From positions 1 to 64,000 of the forward strand of contig JAAZCE010000011.1 of assembly GCA_012513435.1 (NCBI GenBank): a stretch of DNA of 64,000 bases, read 5' to 3'. Shown piece after piece: positions 33,711-43,366 of this stretch. The DNA comes from Clostridiales bacterium. Lineage in GTDB: Bacteria > Bacillota > Clostridia > Peptostreptococcales > Anaerovoracaceae. The notes under the pieces were generated by a model. That model was given only the letters and a program-made list of their open reading frames with translations. It made no database searches and had not been told where the DNA came from. Made by a program: the position numbers and the translations under genes. Within the stretch, counting starts at the first letter, position 1; the number at the start of each line of letters is the position of its first letter.

Positions 33711-36014
33711 TTGAATTTAGATTCTTTAATAAGTGATTTAGCGCTGATAACCATTGTGGCGGCCACTGTAACTTTAATCTTTAGAAAAATCAAGCAGCCT
33801 GTCGTTTTAGGATATATTGTTGCGGGGTTTTTAATTAGCCCTAATTTCGTTTATATGCCTACCGTAGTAGAGGGGGCCGACATTCATGTCTGGGCCAATA
33901 TCGGTATCGTTTTTCTCATGTTTGGGTTGGGCCTTGAGTTCAGTTTTAAAAAGATAGTGACAGTGGGAGGGAGTGCTTTCGTTATTGCGCTTACTGTTAT
34001 GTGTGCCATGATTTTAATCGGCACAGGAGTAGGAAGCCTTCTTGGCTGGTCAAAAATGGACAGCATTTTCCTGGGGGGCATGCTTTCCATGTCATCTACC
34101 ATGATAATCCTCAAGGCTTATGAGGAGTATGACCTGAAACGGGAGAAGTTTGCTCAACTTGTTCTGGGAACCCTTGTAATAGAGGATATTGCAGGAATTT
34201 TCATGATGATAGTGCTTACGACCATATCGGTGGGGCAGAGCGTTTCGGGAGTGGCTGTATTCAGCGAAATAGGGATGCTGCTTGTGTTTCTTATTATATG
34301 GCTTGTGATGGGCATATATCTTATACCTTCGGTTCTTAAACGAATATCAAGCTTGCTTAATGATGAGCTTTTGTTAATAGTTTCCGTAGGGCTGTGCCTT
34401 GGAATGGTAGTAATAGCCAATCTTATTGGATTTTCCAGTGCTCTTGGGGCGTTCATGGGAGGCTCGATTTTAGCTGGAACCGTTCAATCTGTAAAGATAG
34501 AAAGGGTGGTAACGCCTCTTAAGGACCTTTTTGGTGCCGTTTTTTTCGTATCCGTAGGCATGCTTATTGAGCCGGACCTGCTGATAGAGTATATATTGCC
34601 GATAATAGTCATAGCCATTGTAACGATTTTGGGACAGATGACATTCGCAACGGTGGGGACACTGCTTTCGGGGCAGACCCTTCACACCGCAGTGCGGGGT
34701 GGGTTCAGCATGGTGCAGATTGGAGAGTTTTCCTTCATCGTTGCAACCTTGGGAATGAGCCTTGGAGTGATAAGCAACTTCCTTTACCCTATAATAGTAT
34801 GTGTTTCTGTCATTACCTCTTTTACTACGCCTATTTTCATAAACAATTCTGAGAAGGTATACAACTTTATCAACAAAGGGCTGCCTGACGGTGTGAAGAT
34901 ATTTATAAGAAAGAATACCTCGGAAAACAGGAGCAGCAACGATAAGGATAAGGATTGGTTTGTTTATATAAAAAAGGTCATATACAGAACCTTAATATGT
35001 TCGCTTATTCTCTTCATCATATATTGGACAGGAACAAGATATGTGAGCCCTCTCATAGAGGAGTATATAGCAACGGGTATTACAGGAGGAATAATAGCGT
35101 CCATTATTACATGTGTGATGATGATTCCGTTTGTAAATTTGATGCATGGAACCAACAATGCCTTATTTACAAAGCTGTGGCTAAAGCATAGGTCAAACAG
35201 AATGCCTTTATTGACCTTGAAGGCCATGAGAATCGTTATCGCAGCATGCTTTGTGGCACTGGTTCTGAGGACTATACTGCATATACCTTTTATTCTGCTT
35301 GTTATCATTGCAGCTATTCCTATTATATTCATAATAAGGTCCGACTACATTAAAGGAAAAACCATTAATATAGAGCTTAGATTCATCTCAAATTTCGAAG
35401 AAAAGACTTTGTCAAGGCAGAAGAAGGAACGTGGCGTTAAGGGCGAGATACACTGGCTTAACGAAGCTATGTTCGTCACGGAATTTGAGGTGCTGGATAC
35501 CAAGGAATTTAAGACCATATACGATTTCAGCAAAAGCCGTGCATTTATGGTGACTATAATAAGGATAATCAGAGATGGCAAAGTAATCAATCTTCCGGGA
35601 AAAAATGAAGTTGTAAAGGAAGGAGACATACTCCACATGCTTGGAACCATGGATGAGATAGACGCCTGTACACTGTTGTTGGAGGACAATGAGTATATCG
35701 AATACACCGACAGAGACGATATGAGGCTGAAGGACTATATATACGGCCAGGCATTTTATAATATAGCGCCTGTAGAACAGCTGATCTGCTGTCCTATAAG
35801 AATAGATAACGATTCGGAATTTGTGAGAAAGTCAATAAAGAATTCAGGTCTTAGGGCCAGGTACAGGGGTAGCATCATCGGCATAGAGAGAGGCGACCTT
35901 CCTATAACAAACCCTGACAAGGAGACTATAATACAGCTAAATGATATGCTGTGGGTCATAGGAACCAAACGAATGGCAGATTCACTTATAAAGGGTGATG
36001 TTTTACACGGCTAA
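33711..36014 (+). CDS. CPA2 family cation:proton antiporter with two RCK_C domains
   Basis: A 767-residue KefB/GerN-like monovalent cation/proton antiporter. About 12-13 spans fill residues 1-385 with GLGLEFSFKKI and the ion-binding region TLVIEDIAG; an extra hydrophobic block follows at about 425-550, and the C-terminus carries two RCK_C (TrkA_C-like) modules (residues about 580-660 and 680-765) that normally bind a regulatory ligand. No nucleotide-binding RCK_N domain was seen between them. TTG 33711 is the likely start behind GAGGAGG. Placement directly after the PhoR-like kinase suggests that K+ or Na+ balance is adjusted together with sodium-coupled phosphate uptake. Confidence 0.87.
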   Translation: MNLDSLISDLALITIVAATVTLIFRKIKQPVVLGYIVAGFLISPNFVYMPTVVEGADIHVWANIGIVFLMFGLGLEFSFKKIVTVGGSAFVIALTVMCAMILIGTGVGSLLGWSKMDSIFLGGMLSMSSTMIILKAYEEYDLKREKFAQLVLGTLVIEDIAGIFMMIVLTTISVGQSVSGVAVFSEIGMLLVFLIIWLVMGIYLIPSVLKRISSLLNDELLLIVSVGLCLGMVVIANLIGFSSALGAFMGGSILAGTVQSVKIERVVTPLKDLFGAVFFVSVGMLIEPDLLIEYILPIIVIAIVTILGQMTFATVGTLLSGQTLHTAVRGGFSMVQIGEFSFIVATLGMSLGVISNFLYPIIVCVSVITSFTTPIFINNSEKVYNFINKGLPDGVKIFIRKNTSENRSSNDKDKDWFVYIKKVIYRTLICSLILFIIYWTGTRYVSPLIEEYIATGITGGIIASIITCVMMIPFVNLMHGTNNALFTKLWLKHRSNRMPLLTLKAMRIVIAACFVALVLRTILHIPFILLVIIAAIPIIFIIRSDYIKGKTINIELRFISNFEEKTLSRQKKERGVKGEIHWLNEAMFVTEFEVLDTKEFKTIYDFSKSRAFMVTIIRIIRDGKVINLPGKNEVVKEGDILHMLGTMDEIDACTLLLEDNEYIEYTDRDDMRLKDYIYGQAFYNIAPVEQLICCPIRIDNDSEFVRKSIKNSGLRARYRGSIIGIERGDLPITNPDKETIIQLNDMLWVIGTKRMADSLIKGDVLHG

Positions 36015-36018
36015 CAGG

Positions 36019-36040
36019 AGCGCAGCAATGCGCTTTTTTT
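36019..36040 (+). terminator. Intrinsic terminator of the phosphate/antiporter block
   Basis: AGCGCA (36019-36024) pairs with TGCGCT (36029-36034) over four bases, with a seven-T run ending at 36040. It starts just after the antiporter stop codon. Confidence 0.85.
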
Positions 36041-36165
36041 CTTGCAAAAAAGGGCCTGCTTTGGACGGCAAAAAGAACAAGAATTTTGTAGAAAACAAGT
36101 TGAAAGAAGGAGGGCGTAGTGGTAGAATCTATGAGGATGGAAAAAGATTTTTTTTAAACTTCAAG

Positions 36166-36178
36166 GTATACTGTATAC
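36166..36178. promoter_or_regulatory. Palindromic operator-like site upstream of the redox operon
   Basis: GTATACTGTATAC is a perfect 13-bp palindrome about its central T, lying 62 bp before the polyferredoxin start. It resembles operators bound by GntR-type repressors. The regulator is not in this window. The rest of 36041-36240 has no convincing gene. Confidence 0.45.
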
Positions 36179-36240
36179 AACATGATGAATAGTTAATACG
36201 GTATGTAAGATAATCTTTAATACAATTTGGAGGTAAATAT

Positions 36241-37548
36241 ATGACTAATGTTCATGAACTGGCAAAGCGTATTCTAAAGCTTCTTCCGGGCGTTGACTGC
36301 GGCGGATACGGGGGATGTGGCTATCCTACCTGTGAAGCCTGTGCCAAGGCCATTGCAGAAGGGGGAAAAACCACCCTATGCCCTGCATGCGACCGTGAAG
36401 CAATAGCTGAAATCGCTGAAGCAATGGGTGTTGAGCCTGTTGATGTTGAAGAAAAACTAGCGTTCATCAAGTGTGCGGGAAGTGCGGCAGGCAAGGAGCG
36501 GTTTAAGGAAGCAGAAAGCTGCGAAGCTGCTAAGGCCGCAGGATTCCTTAAGGGTGAATGCCAGTGGGGCTGCATAGGCATCGGAAGCTGCATCGACAGA
36601 TGTAAATTCAATGCAATGAAGGTTGAAGACGGTCAGGTCATTATAGACAGTGAAAAATGTACAGGCTGTCAGGCTTGTATAGGCGTATGTCCCCAGGAAC
36701 TCATCAGCATGATTCCTAAGGATGCTACGAACTTCATTCCTTGTTCCAGTAAGGATAATGAGGCGGACACTCTGACGGCCTGCGGATACGGATGTATAGG
36801 CTGTGGAGATTGTGCCATTGCATGTCCGGAAAACGCCATCGAAATGATATATGACGATAAGGTTGACAGCAGGTATGCGGACATTGACTACGATAAATGC
36901 GTAGGGTGCGTTACGTGTACTGTAAGTTGCAGAAAAAAGATAATAGTAGATACATACCATGACCTTACAAAGGCAAAGGAAGAGGTAGCATTTGTAAAAT
37001 GTACGGGCGGAGCTAAGGGAAACAGACTCCTTAAGGATGCAGGCTTTGAATCGTGCAAGGAAGTGACCCTGGAAGATTTGAATAGTAATGGCATATGCGA
37101 ATACAGCTGTCTGGGTCTGGGAGATTGTGTAAAGGTTTGCAGATATGATGCTATAATAAATGAGTATGGACTTGCTCAGATTGACCCCGATAAGTGCGTA
37201 GGCTGTGGTGACTGCGTGAGGGAATGTCCGAGAGAGAAGATAGTAATGGACCCATACAAGGGTGCCAAGCAGATACAGTGCACATCCAAGGCTTCTATGG
37301 AGGAGCGGCTCAAGGTCTGCCAGGTCGGCTGTATAGGTTGCGGAGACTGTGCGGATAACTGCCCTAACCATGCGATAACAATGGTGGACGGCAGTCCTGT
37401 AATAGACTGTCAGCTCTGTGAAAACTGCGGCATCTGTACATATGTATGTTCAAGAGGACTTATCGTCGAGCGTCAGGTTCCTGAATACAATTATTTACAG
37501 ATGGAAGCTATGAAAATAAATTCAAGACAATCGGATGAAAGGAAGTGA
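36241..37548 (+). CDS. RnfB-like polyferredoxin with duplicated ferredoxin set
   Basis: A soluble 435-residue Fe-S protein. Residues about 10-50 form the Fes (4Fe-4S) domain of RnfB, with VDCGGYGGCGYPTC and a later CPAC, but the membrane helix found in RnfB is absent. Two similar halves follow, each with four cluster motifs: GCIGIGSCIDRC, CTGCQACIGVC, GCIGCGDCAIAC, CVGCVTCTVSC; then SCLGLGDCVKVC, CVGCGDCVREC, GCIGCGDCADNC, and a Cys-rich last motif. The first motif of each half lacks one Cys, as in RnfB. Up to about nine clusters could be present. It overlaps PFOR by one base, so it probably carries electrons from PFOR to NfnAB or other acceptors. Confidence 0.85.
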   Translation: MTNVHELAKRILKLLPGVDCGGYGGCGYPTCEACAKAIAEGGKTTLCPACDREAIAEIAEAMGVEPVDVEEKLAFIKCAGSAAGKERFKEAESCEAAKAAGFLKGECQWGCIGIGSCIDRCKFNAMKVEDGQVIIDSEKCTGCQACIGVCPQELISMIPKDATNFIPCSSKDNEADTLTACGYGCIGCGDCAIACPENAIEMIYDDKVDSRYADIDYDKCVGCVTCTVSCRKKIIVDTYHDLTKAKEEVAFVKCTGGAKGNRLLKDAGFESCKEVTLEDLNSNGICEYSCLGLGDCVKVCRYDAIINEYGLAQIDPDKCVGCGDCVRECPREKIVMDPYKGAKQIQCTSKASMEERLKVCQVGCIGCGDCADNCPNHAITMVDGSPVIDCQLCENCGICTYVCSRGLIVERQVPEYNYLQMEAMKINSRQSDERK

Positions 37549-40500
37549 TGAATATGAGAGCAAAAAAAACAATGGACGGTAACACGGCGGCTGCTCATGT
37601 TGCCTATGCTTTTTCGGAAGTAGCAGCTATCTATCCTATCACACCATCATCTGTAATGGCAGAAAATGTAGATGCGTGGGCAAGTGTTAACAGGGAAAAT
37701 ATATTTGGTGAAGAAGTAAAGGTAGTGGAGATGGAGTCGGAAGGCGGCGCTGCAGGCGCGGTACACGGAGCTATTACAGCAGGAGCTTTGACCAGCACAT
37801 TCACAGCATCACAAGGGTTGCTTCTCATGATACCAAATATGTATAAGCTGGCAGCAGAGGAAACACCTACTGTAATTCATGTAGCAGCAAGAGCCATTTC
37901 GACTCATGCACTCAATATATTCGGGGATCATTCCGACGTAATGGGGTGCAGACAGACAGGATTTGCAATGCTGTCGGCATGCAATCCTCAGGAGGTCATG
38001 GACCTGGCGGCAGTAGCACATCTTGCTGCTATTGAGGGTAAGGTTCCCGTGCTTCATTTCTTCGATGGGTTCAGAACAAGCCACGAACAGCAGAAGATAG
38101 AGGTGTGGGACTACCAGGACCTGAAGGAGATGGTAAGCTGGGACGCAATAAGAAGGTTTAAGGATAACGCCCTTAACCCTAACCATCCTCATATGATGGG
38201 TTCTGCGGAGCAGCCTGAGACCTTTTTTCAGCACAGGGAAGCATGTAATAAGAACTACGAGGAAGCAGTAGACGTTATAGAAAAATATATGGACATGGTT
38301 ACCAAGAAAATTGGCAGGGAAAGACCATATAAGCCATTCAACTACTACGGAGCTCCTGATGCAGAGGAAATCATCATAGCTATGGGTTCGGTCTGTGATG
38401 CGGCCGAGGAAGTAATAGATAAGCTCAACGAAGAGGGCAAAAAGGTTGGAATCGTGCCGGTAAGGCTTTACAGACCGTTTTCTGCCAAACACCTTATCAA
38501 GATGATACCTGATACGGTGAAAAAAATAGCAGTCCTTGACAGAACCAAGGAGCCGGGCTCTATGGGCGAACCTTTGTATCTGGACGTATGCACGGCTCTC
38601 AAAGGCAGCAAATTTGAAAACACCTTCGTATCCGGAGGCCGTTACGGTCTTGGCTCCAAGGATGTTCAGCCGGAGGACATACTGGCAGTTTACGAGAACC
38701 TGTGGACTGACCAGCCGAAGAAGGAATTTACAATCAGCATTACAGACGATGTAACAGATCTTTCTATTAAGGCGAGCAGAGCATTGGATGTTGCTCCTAA
38801 GGGAACAGTAGCTTGTAAGTTCTGGGGACTAGGCGCAGACGGTACGGTAGGTGCCAATAAGAACAGCGTTAAGATAATAGGAGATAATACGGACAAGTAT
38901 GCTCAAGCGTATTTTCAGTATGATTCCAAGAAGTCAGGCGGTATAACTATTTCTCACCTTCGATTCGGCGATGAGGAGATAAAGTCTACATACTATGTAA
39001 AGAAGGCTGATTTTGTAGCATGCCATAATGCTTCTTATCTTAAAAAATACAGAATGGTAGAGGACGTTAAGAAGGGCGGGACGTTCCTGCTCAACTGTTC
39101 ATGGGATGATGAACAGCTTGATGAAAAGCTGCCGGGCTATGTAAAAAAATATATAGCGAAAAACCATGTTAAGCTTTACATATGCGATGCTGTGACTTTA
39201 GCCAAGGAGCTGGGACTTAAGAACAGAACCAACTCGGTGCTTCAGGCAGCATTCTTCAAACTTGCCAATATACTTCCTATTGAAGACGCAAGAAAGTACA
39301 TGAAGGATGCAATCAAGAAGACCTACGGCAGAAAGGGTCAGGACATAGTAGATATGAACTGCGCCGCAATAGATGCAGGTATCGACAATGTAAGAGAAGT
39401 GAAGGTCCCTGAATCCTGGGAAAATGCAGAAGGCTGTTTGGAAAGAATCCCGGCAGAAGGAAGAGATAAGCTTCATACCGACTACATAAATAATATCTTA
39501 AAACCGACAAACGGTATGTACGGAGATGATGTTCCTGTATCAGCCTTTATGGATACGGCTAACGGCATGGTTCCTTCAGGTACGGCGGCCTTTGAAAAGA
39601 GAGGAATAGCTACGGAAGTTCCTAAGTGGGACAGTAGCAAATGCATGCAGTGCAACTGGTGTTCATATGTGTGTCCTCATGCGGTAGTAAGGCCTTTTGT
39701 TCTGGATGCTGAAGAAGCCTCCGACTATGAGGGAATAACTATTCCGTTTAAGGACGATGAAAGCAGATTCTTTGCAATAGGCATTTCGGCGCTTGACTGC
39801 ACCGGATGCGGCTCCTGCGTGGAGGTATGCCCTGCAAGGAATAAAGCATTGGAAATGATTGATGCAGAAGTCGAGGAGGAAAGGGCTCAGGCTGACTTTA
39901 ACCATCTCTTTAATGCTATCGAAAGCAAGGATGAGCTGGGAAGCGGAGATTCCGTCAAGAGTTCACAGTTCCTGCAGCCACTGTTAGAGTTCTCGGGTGC
40001 GTGCCCCGGATGCGGAGAGACTCCGTATGCTAAGCTTGTAACTCAGCTCTTCGGGGACAGGATGTTCATTGCTAATGCAACGGGATGTTCATCTATTTGG
40101 GGATTGAGTGCACCGGCTGCACCTTATACGGTAAACAAAGAGGGCAGAGGACCTGCATGGTCAAACTCACTCTTTGAAGATAACGCCGAATTCGGATACG
40201 GCATGGCTGTAGCCATGAAGGCAAGAAGAAACGAAATGAAAAGTCGTGTTAAGAAGCTGGCTGATGACAGCAAGTTCTCAGAGGCTGCCAACGCTTGGCT
40301 GGATAACATGGAAGATGCTGAATGTGCGGATAAAATGGGTAAGGAGCTTGCAGTACTTTGTGAAAAAGCAACAGGCAACGATGATGCTAAATACGTTGTG
40401 GAAAACAAGGATATGCTTTCTAAGCCGTCCATGTGGATATTCGGAGGTGACGGCTGGGCTTATGACATAGGATACGGCGGTCTTGACCACGTGCTTGCTT

Positions 40501-41084
40501 CAGGTGAGAATGTGAACGTCCTCGTATTCGATACAGAGGTTTATTCCAACACAGGCGGGCAGTCATCAAAGTCAACTCCTATTGGTGCAGTTGCACAGTT
40601 TGCTGCGGCCGGTAAGGCGGTTACCAAGAAAAATCTGGCTCAAATTGCCATGGCTTACGGCTATGTATATGTAGCACAGGTTGCTATGGGAGCTAACCCT
40701 GCTCAGACTCTGAAGGCAATTGAGGAAGCCGAAAGCTATGACGGGCCTTCTTTGATAATTGCCTATGCACCTTGCATCAATCACGGAGTGAAGGCGGGGA
40801 TGAACAAGGCTATGCTTGAAATGAAGAAGGCTGTAAGGGCAGGATATTGGAATCTTCTGAGATACAATCCTGATAAGGTTGCTCTCAAAGAAAATCCTCT
40901 CAGCGTAGACAGTGCTCCCCCTAGTGAAAGCTATGAAGATTTCATCATGGGTGAAGTAAGATACAACTCGTTGAAGTTGAAGATGCCTGAAAGAGCAGAC
41001 CAGCTCTTCAAGGAAGCAGAGAGCGCAGCGGTGGACAGATACGAAAAACTCATGAAGCAGCACAAGAGCTTCGGAGAACAATAG
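37548..41084 (+). CDS. nifJ: Pyruvate:ferredoxin (flavodoxin) oxidoreductase
   Basis: Oxidises pyruvate to acetyl-CoA and CO2 with ferredoxin as acceptor. The single-chain form of about 1178 residues has the fused domains in order: pyrimidine-binding N-terminus (YPITPSSVMAE), a transketolase C-terminal-like domain, the gamma domain, a 2x[4Fe-4S] insert (CMQCNWCSYVC and CTGCGSCVEVC) and the TPP-binding domain (GACPGCGETPY with the proximal cluster Cys, GGDGWAYDIGYGG, NTGGQSSKSTP). All cluster ligands are present. ATG 37548 overlaps the preceding stop (TGATG) and GAAAGGA precedes it. With the polyferredoxin and NfnAB it forms the main ferredoxin-generating operon. Confidence 0.96.
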   Translation: MNMRAKKTMDGNTAAAHVAYAFSEVAAIYPITPSSVMAENVDAWASVNRENIFGEEVKVVEMESEGGAAGAVHGAITAGALTSTFTASQGLLLMIPNMYKLAAEETPTVIHVAARAISTHALNIFGDHSDVMGCRQTGFAMLSACNPQEVMDLAAVAHLAAIEGKVPVLHFFDGFRTSHEQQKIEVWDYQDLKEMVSWDAIRRFKDNALNPNHPHMMGSAEQPETFFQHREACNKNYEEAVDVIEKYMDMVTKKIGRERPYKPFNYYGAPDAEEIIIAMGSVCDAAEEVIDKLNEEGKKVGIVPVRLYRPFSAKHLIKMIPDTVKKIAVLDRTKEPGSMGEPLYLDVCTALKGSKFENTFVSGGRYGLGSKDVQPEDILAVYENLWTDQPKKEFTISITDDVTDLSIKASRALDVAPKGTVACKFWGLGADGTVGANKNSVKIIGDNTDKYAQAYFQYDSKKSGGITISHLRFGDEEIKSTYYVKKADFVACHNASYLKKYRMVEDVKKGGTFLLNCSWDDEQLDEKLPGYVKKYIAKNHVKLYICDAVTLAKELGLKNRTNSVLQAAFFKLANILPIEDARKYMKDAIKKTYGRKGQDIVDMNCAAIDAGIDNVREVKVPESWENAEGCLERIPAEGRDKLHTDYINNILKPTNGMYGDDVPVSAFMDTANGMVPSGTAAFEKRGIATEVPKWDSSKCMQCNWCSYVCPHAVVRPFVLDAEEASDYEGITIPFKDDESRFFAIGISALDCTGCGSCVEVCPARNKALEMIDAEVEEERAQADFNHLFNAIESKDELGSGDSVKSSQFLQPLLEFSGACPGCGETPYAKLVTQLFGDRMFIANATGCSSIWGLSAPAAPYTVNKEGRGPAWSNSLFEDNAEFGYGMAVAMKARRNEMKSRVKKLADDSKFSEAANAWLDNMEDAECADKMGKELAVLCEKATGNDDAKYVVENKDMLSKPSMWIFGGDGWAYDIGYGGLDHVLASGENVNVLVFDTEVYSNTGGQSSKSTPIGAVAQFAAAGKAVTKKNLAQIAMAYGYVYVAQVAMGANPAQTLKAIEEAESYDGPSLIIAYAPCINHGVKAGMNKAMLEMKKAVRAGYWNLLRYNPDKVALKENPLSVDSAPPSESYEDFIMGEVRYNSLKLKMPERADQLFKEAESAAVDRYEKLMKQHKSFGEQ

Positions 41085-41101
41085 AGAGAGGAGAAAATTC
41101 A

Positions 41102-41950
41102 ATGTTTAAGATTTTAAAGAAAAGACGTTTGAGTTCAAACATGACCTGGATTGTAGTTGATGCTCCTTTAGTTGCAAGAAAGGCTAAGCCGGGACAGTTT
41201 ATAATTCTTCGTACCGATGAATACGGCGAAAGGATTCCTCTCACCATGGCAGGCCATGATTCCGAGGCAGGAACCATAGATTTGATTTACGCTGCAGTAG
41301 GAAGGACTACAATGCTCATGGACCAGTTGGAGGAAGGGGATGCACTACTTGATGTAGTGGGGCCTCTTGGGAAGCCTACGGAAATGGAAGGCCTTAAGAG
41401 GGTGGCAGTAGTAGGCGGCGGTACAGGTAATGCACTGGCGTTTCCTTTGGCAACAGGTATGCAGAAGGCAGGCATCAAGGTAGACATGATAGCAGGATTC
41501 AAGAGCAAGGATCAGGTAATCCTGGAAGATGAATTTAAAACTGGAGTGGAAAACCTTTATATAACTACAGATGATGGGAGCTATGGTGAGAAGGGATTTA
41601 CTACAGATAAGCTCAAGGCTCTTATAGAAGCTGGCAACAAATACGATGAGGTAGTAGCTGTAGGTCCGCCTATGATGATGAAATTCACTTGCAAGATAGC
41701 TGAGGATTACGGTATTAAATCCGTAGCATCTCTTACGGCATACATGATCGATGGAACGGGAATGTGCGGTGGATGCAGATGCATAGTAGGCGGCGAAAAC
41801 AAGTTCGTATGTGTCGATGGTCCTGAGTTTGACGGAAGCCTTGTGGATTGGGATGAACTTATTAAGAGAAATTCTTTCTACAAGGAACAGGAAAGGGACG
41901 ATGCGGCACATGTTTGTCGCTTGACAGGAGGTGTGCGTTACCATGATTAA
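41102..41950 (+). CDS. nfnA: NfnA: FAD/[2Fe-2S] subunit of ferredoxin:NADP oxidoreductase
   Basis: A 282-residue flavoprotein of the dihydroorotate dehydrogenase electron-transfer subunit type (also called SudB). It has an N-terminal FAD-binding barrel (KPGQFIILR, ERIPLTMAG), a NAD(P)-binding fold (VAVVGGGTGNALAFPLA) and a C-terminal [2Fe-2S] motif (GTGMCGGCRCIVGG then FVCVDGPEF). With NfnB it catalyses electron bifurcation between NADPH and the NAD+/ferredoxin pair. The stop overlaps the start of nfnB by eight bases. Location after PFOR fits recycling of reduced ferredoxin to NADPH. Confidence 0.93.
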   Translation: MFKILKKRRLSSNMTWIVVDAPLVARKAKPGQFIILRTDEYGERIPLTMAGHDSEAGTIDLIYAAVGRTTMLMDQLEEGDALLDVVGPLGKPTEMEGLKRVAVVGGGTGNALAFPLATGMQKAGIKVDMIAGFKSKDQVILEDEFKTGVENLYITTDDGSYGEKGFTTDKLKALIEAGNKYDEVVAVGPPMMMKFTCKIAEDYGIKSVASLTAYMIDGTGMCGGCRCIVGGENKFVCVDGPEFDGSLVDWDELIKRNSFYKEQERDDAAHVCRLTGGVRYHD

Positions 41951-43349
41951 TCTGAAAAAGGTAAAGAATCCTATGCCTGAACAGGATCCCAAGGTAAGGG
42001 CCAGAAACTTCAAGGAAGTTGCTGAAGGGTATACTGCCGAAATGGCTATAAATGAAGCTATGAGATGTCTCAAGTGCAGAAAAAAGCCTTGTACTAAGGG
42101 CTGTCCTGTTATGATAAGGATCCCCGAATTTGTAGCAAAGGTCGCAGAGGGGGACTTTGAGGGTGCTTATCAGGTAATAAGTGAAACAAGCGCTCTTCCT
42201 GCTATCTGCGGAAGGGTATGCCCTCAGGAAAACCAGTGCGAAGGTCTGTGCGTTCGAGGTAAGGGCGGAGAACCTGTAGGAATCGGACGTCTTGAAAGAT
42301 TTGTTGCCGACTGGCATAGAGTCAATGCAGTAGAAGTGGATACAGGAAGAGAAGCTGCTGCTGAAATTGCAGAGGCAGGTAAGACTAGGCGTGTAGCAGT
42401 TGTAGGCGCAGGACCTGCGGGCTTGACCTGTGCAGGAGACCTGGCTCAGAAGGGCTATGACGTTACAGTGTTTGAAAGTCTGCATAAGGCAGGTGGTGTA
42501 CTGGCATACGGAATTCCTGAATTCAGACTTCCTAAGGCTATTGTTGCCGGAGAAGTGAAGAAGCTTGAAGATATGGGTGTAAAATTCGCAACCAATGCTA
42601 TCATAGGTCGTTCCGAGACTGTAGACGAGCTCTTTGAAGACGGATATGAAGCAGTGTTCGTAGGAACAGGTGCAGGATTGCCGTCCTTCATGAATATACC
42701 GGGAGAAAACCTGCTGGGAGTTTGTTCAGCCAACGAATATCTGACTCGTATCAACCTGATGAAGGGTTACCTTCCTGAGTATGATACACCTGTACAGCAG
42801 GCAAAGAGAATCGCAGTGGTAGGCGGCGGAAACGTTGCAATGGATGCTGCACGCTGTGCCATGAGGATGGGAGCCGAGAAGGTTTACATAGTATATCGTC
42901 GTTCTATGGATGAGATTCCTGCAAGAGCGGAAGAAATACACCACGCAATAGAAGAGGGCATAGATTTTCAGCTTCTCAGAAATCCTGTGGCCATATTAGG
43001 AGACGAGAAGGGTTACGTTACAGGGCTTGAATGTGTTGAAATGGAGCTGGGCGAGCCTGATGCTTCCGGCAGAAGAAGACCTGTTGTTAAGGAAGGCTCA
43101 AACTTCGTTCTCGATGTAGACATGGTAGTTATGTCCATAGGAACAAAGCTCAACAAGCTGATTCTTGAAACTACATCGGAGCTGGATGCTAACGACAGAG
43201 GCGGCATAGGCACAGATGAAGGGGCAGCAACAAGCCATCTTGGAGTATTCGCAGGTGGCGATGCCGTTACAGGCGCAGCAACTGTAATCCTGGCAATGGG
43301 AGCAGGGAAGACAGCAGCAAGCAGTATAGATGACTATCTTAATAAATAG
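41943..43349 (+). CDS. nfnB: NfnB: glutamate synthase small-subunit-like bifurcating subunit
   Basis: A 468-residue subunit homologous to the glutamate synthase beta chain. The N-terminus binds two [4Fe-4S] clusters (CLKCRKKPCTKGCPV and ICGRVCPQENQCEGLC), followed by an FAD site (VAVVGAGPAGLTCAGDLA), an NADP site (IAVVGGGNVAMDAARCAMRMG) and the C-terminal FAD block (GVFAGGDAVTGAATVILAMGAGKTAA). ATG 41943 lies behind GGAGGTG; the frame also opens at 41931. No glutamate synthase large subunit is near and NfnA precedes it, so Nfn rather than GltD is the right call. A terminator ends the operon. Confidence 0.93.
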   Translation: MINLKKVKNPMPEQDPKVRARNFKEVAEGYTAEMAINEAMRCLKCRKKPCTKGCPVMIRIPEFVAKVAEGDFEGAYQVISETSALPAICGRVCPQENQCEGLCVRGKGGEPVGIGRLERFVADWHRVNAVEVDTGREAAAEIAEAGKTRRVAVVGAGPAGLTCAGDLAQKGYDVTVFESLHKAGGVLAYGIPEFRLPKAIVAGEVKKLEDMGVKFATNAIIGRSETVDELFEDGYEAVFVGTGAGLPSFMNIPGENLLGVCSANEYLTRINLMKGYLPEYDTPVQQAKRIAVVGGGNVAMDAARCAMRMGAEKVYIVYRRSMDEIPARAEEIHHAIEEGIDFQLLRNPVAILGDEKGYVTGLECVEMELGEPDASGRRRPVVKEGSNFVLDVDMVVMSIGTKLNKLILETTSELDANDRGGIGTDEGAATSHLGVFAGGDAVTGAATVILAMGAGKTAASSIDDYLNK

Positions 43350-43366
43350 GAACAGTAATAGTTGAC

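Noticed and set aside
35995-36192. A 65-codon open frame between the antiporter and the polyferredoxin.
   Set aside because: It starts inside the antiporter gene, runs through its terminator and over the operator-like palindrome, and has no recognised similarity.
36457-37371. A 304-codon open frame on the minus strand.
   Set aside because: It is antisense to the polyferredoxin; the Cys- and Gly-rich codon pattern keeps the opposite frame open, and it has no ribosome site or family resemblance.
36241-37548. Annotation as the RnfB subunit of a membrane Rnf complex.
   Set aside because: There is no N-terminal membrane helix, no other rnf gene is adjacent, and the ferredoxin set is duplicated.
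41943-43349. Annotation as glutamate synthase small subunit (GltD).
   Set aside because: There is no large subunit nearby, and the gene overlaps an NfnA/SudB-type partner downstream of PFOR, so NfnB fits better.
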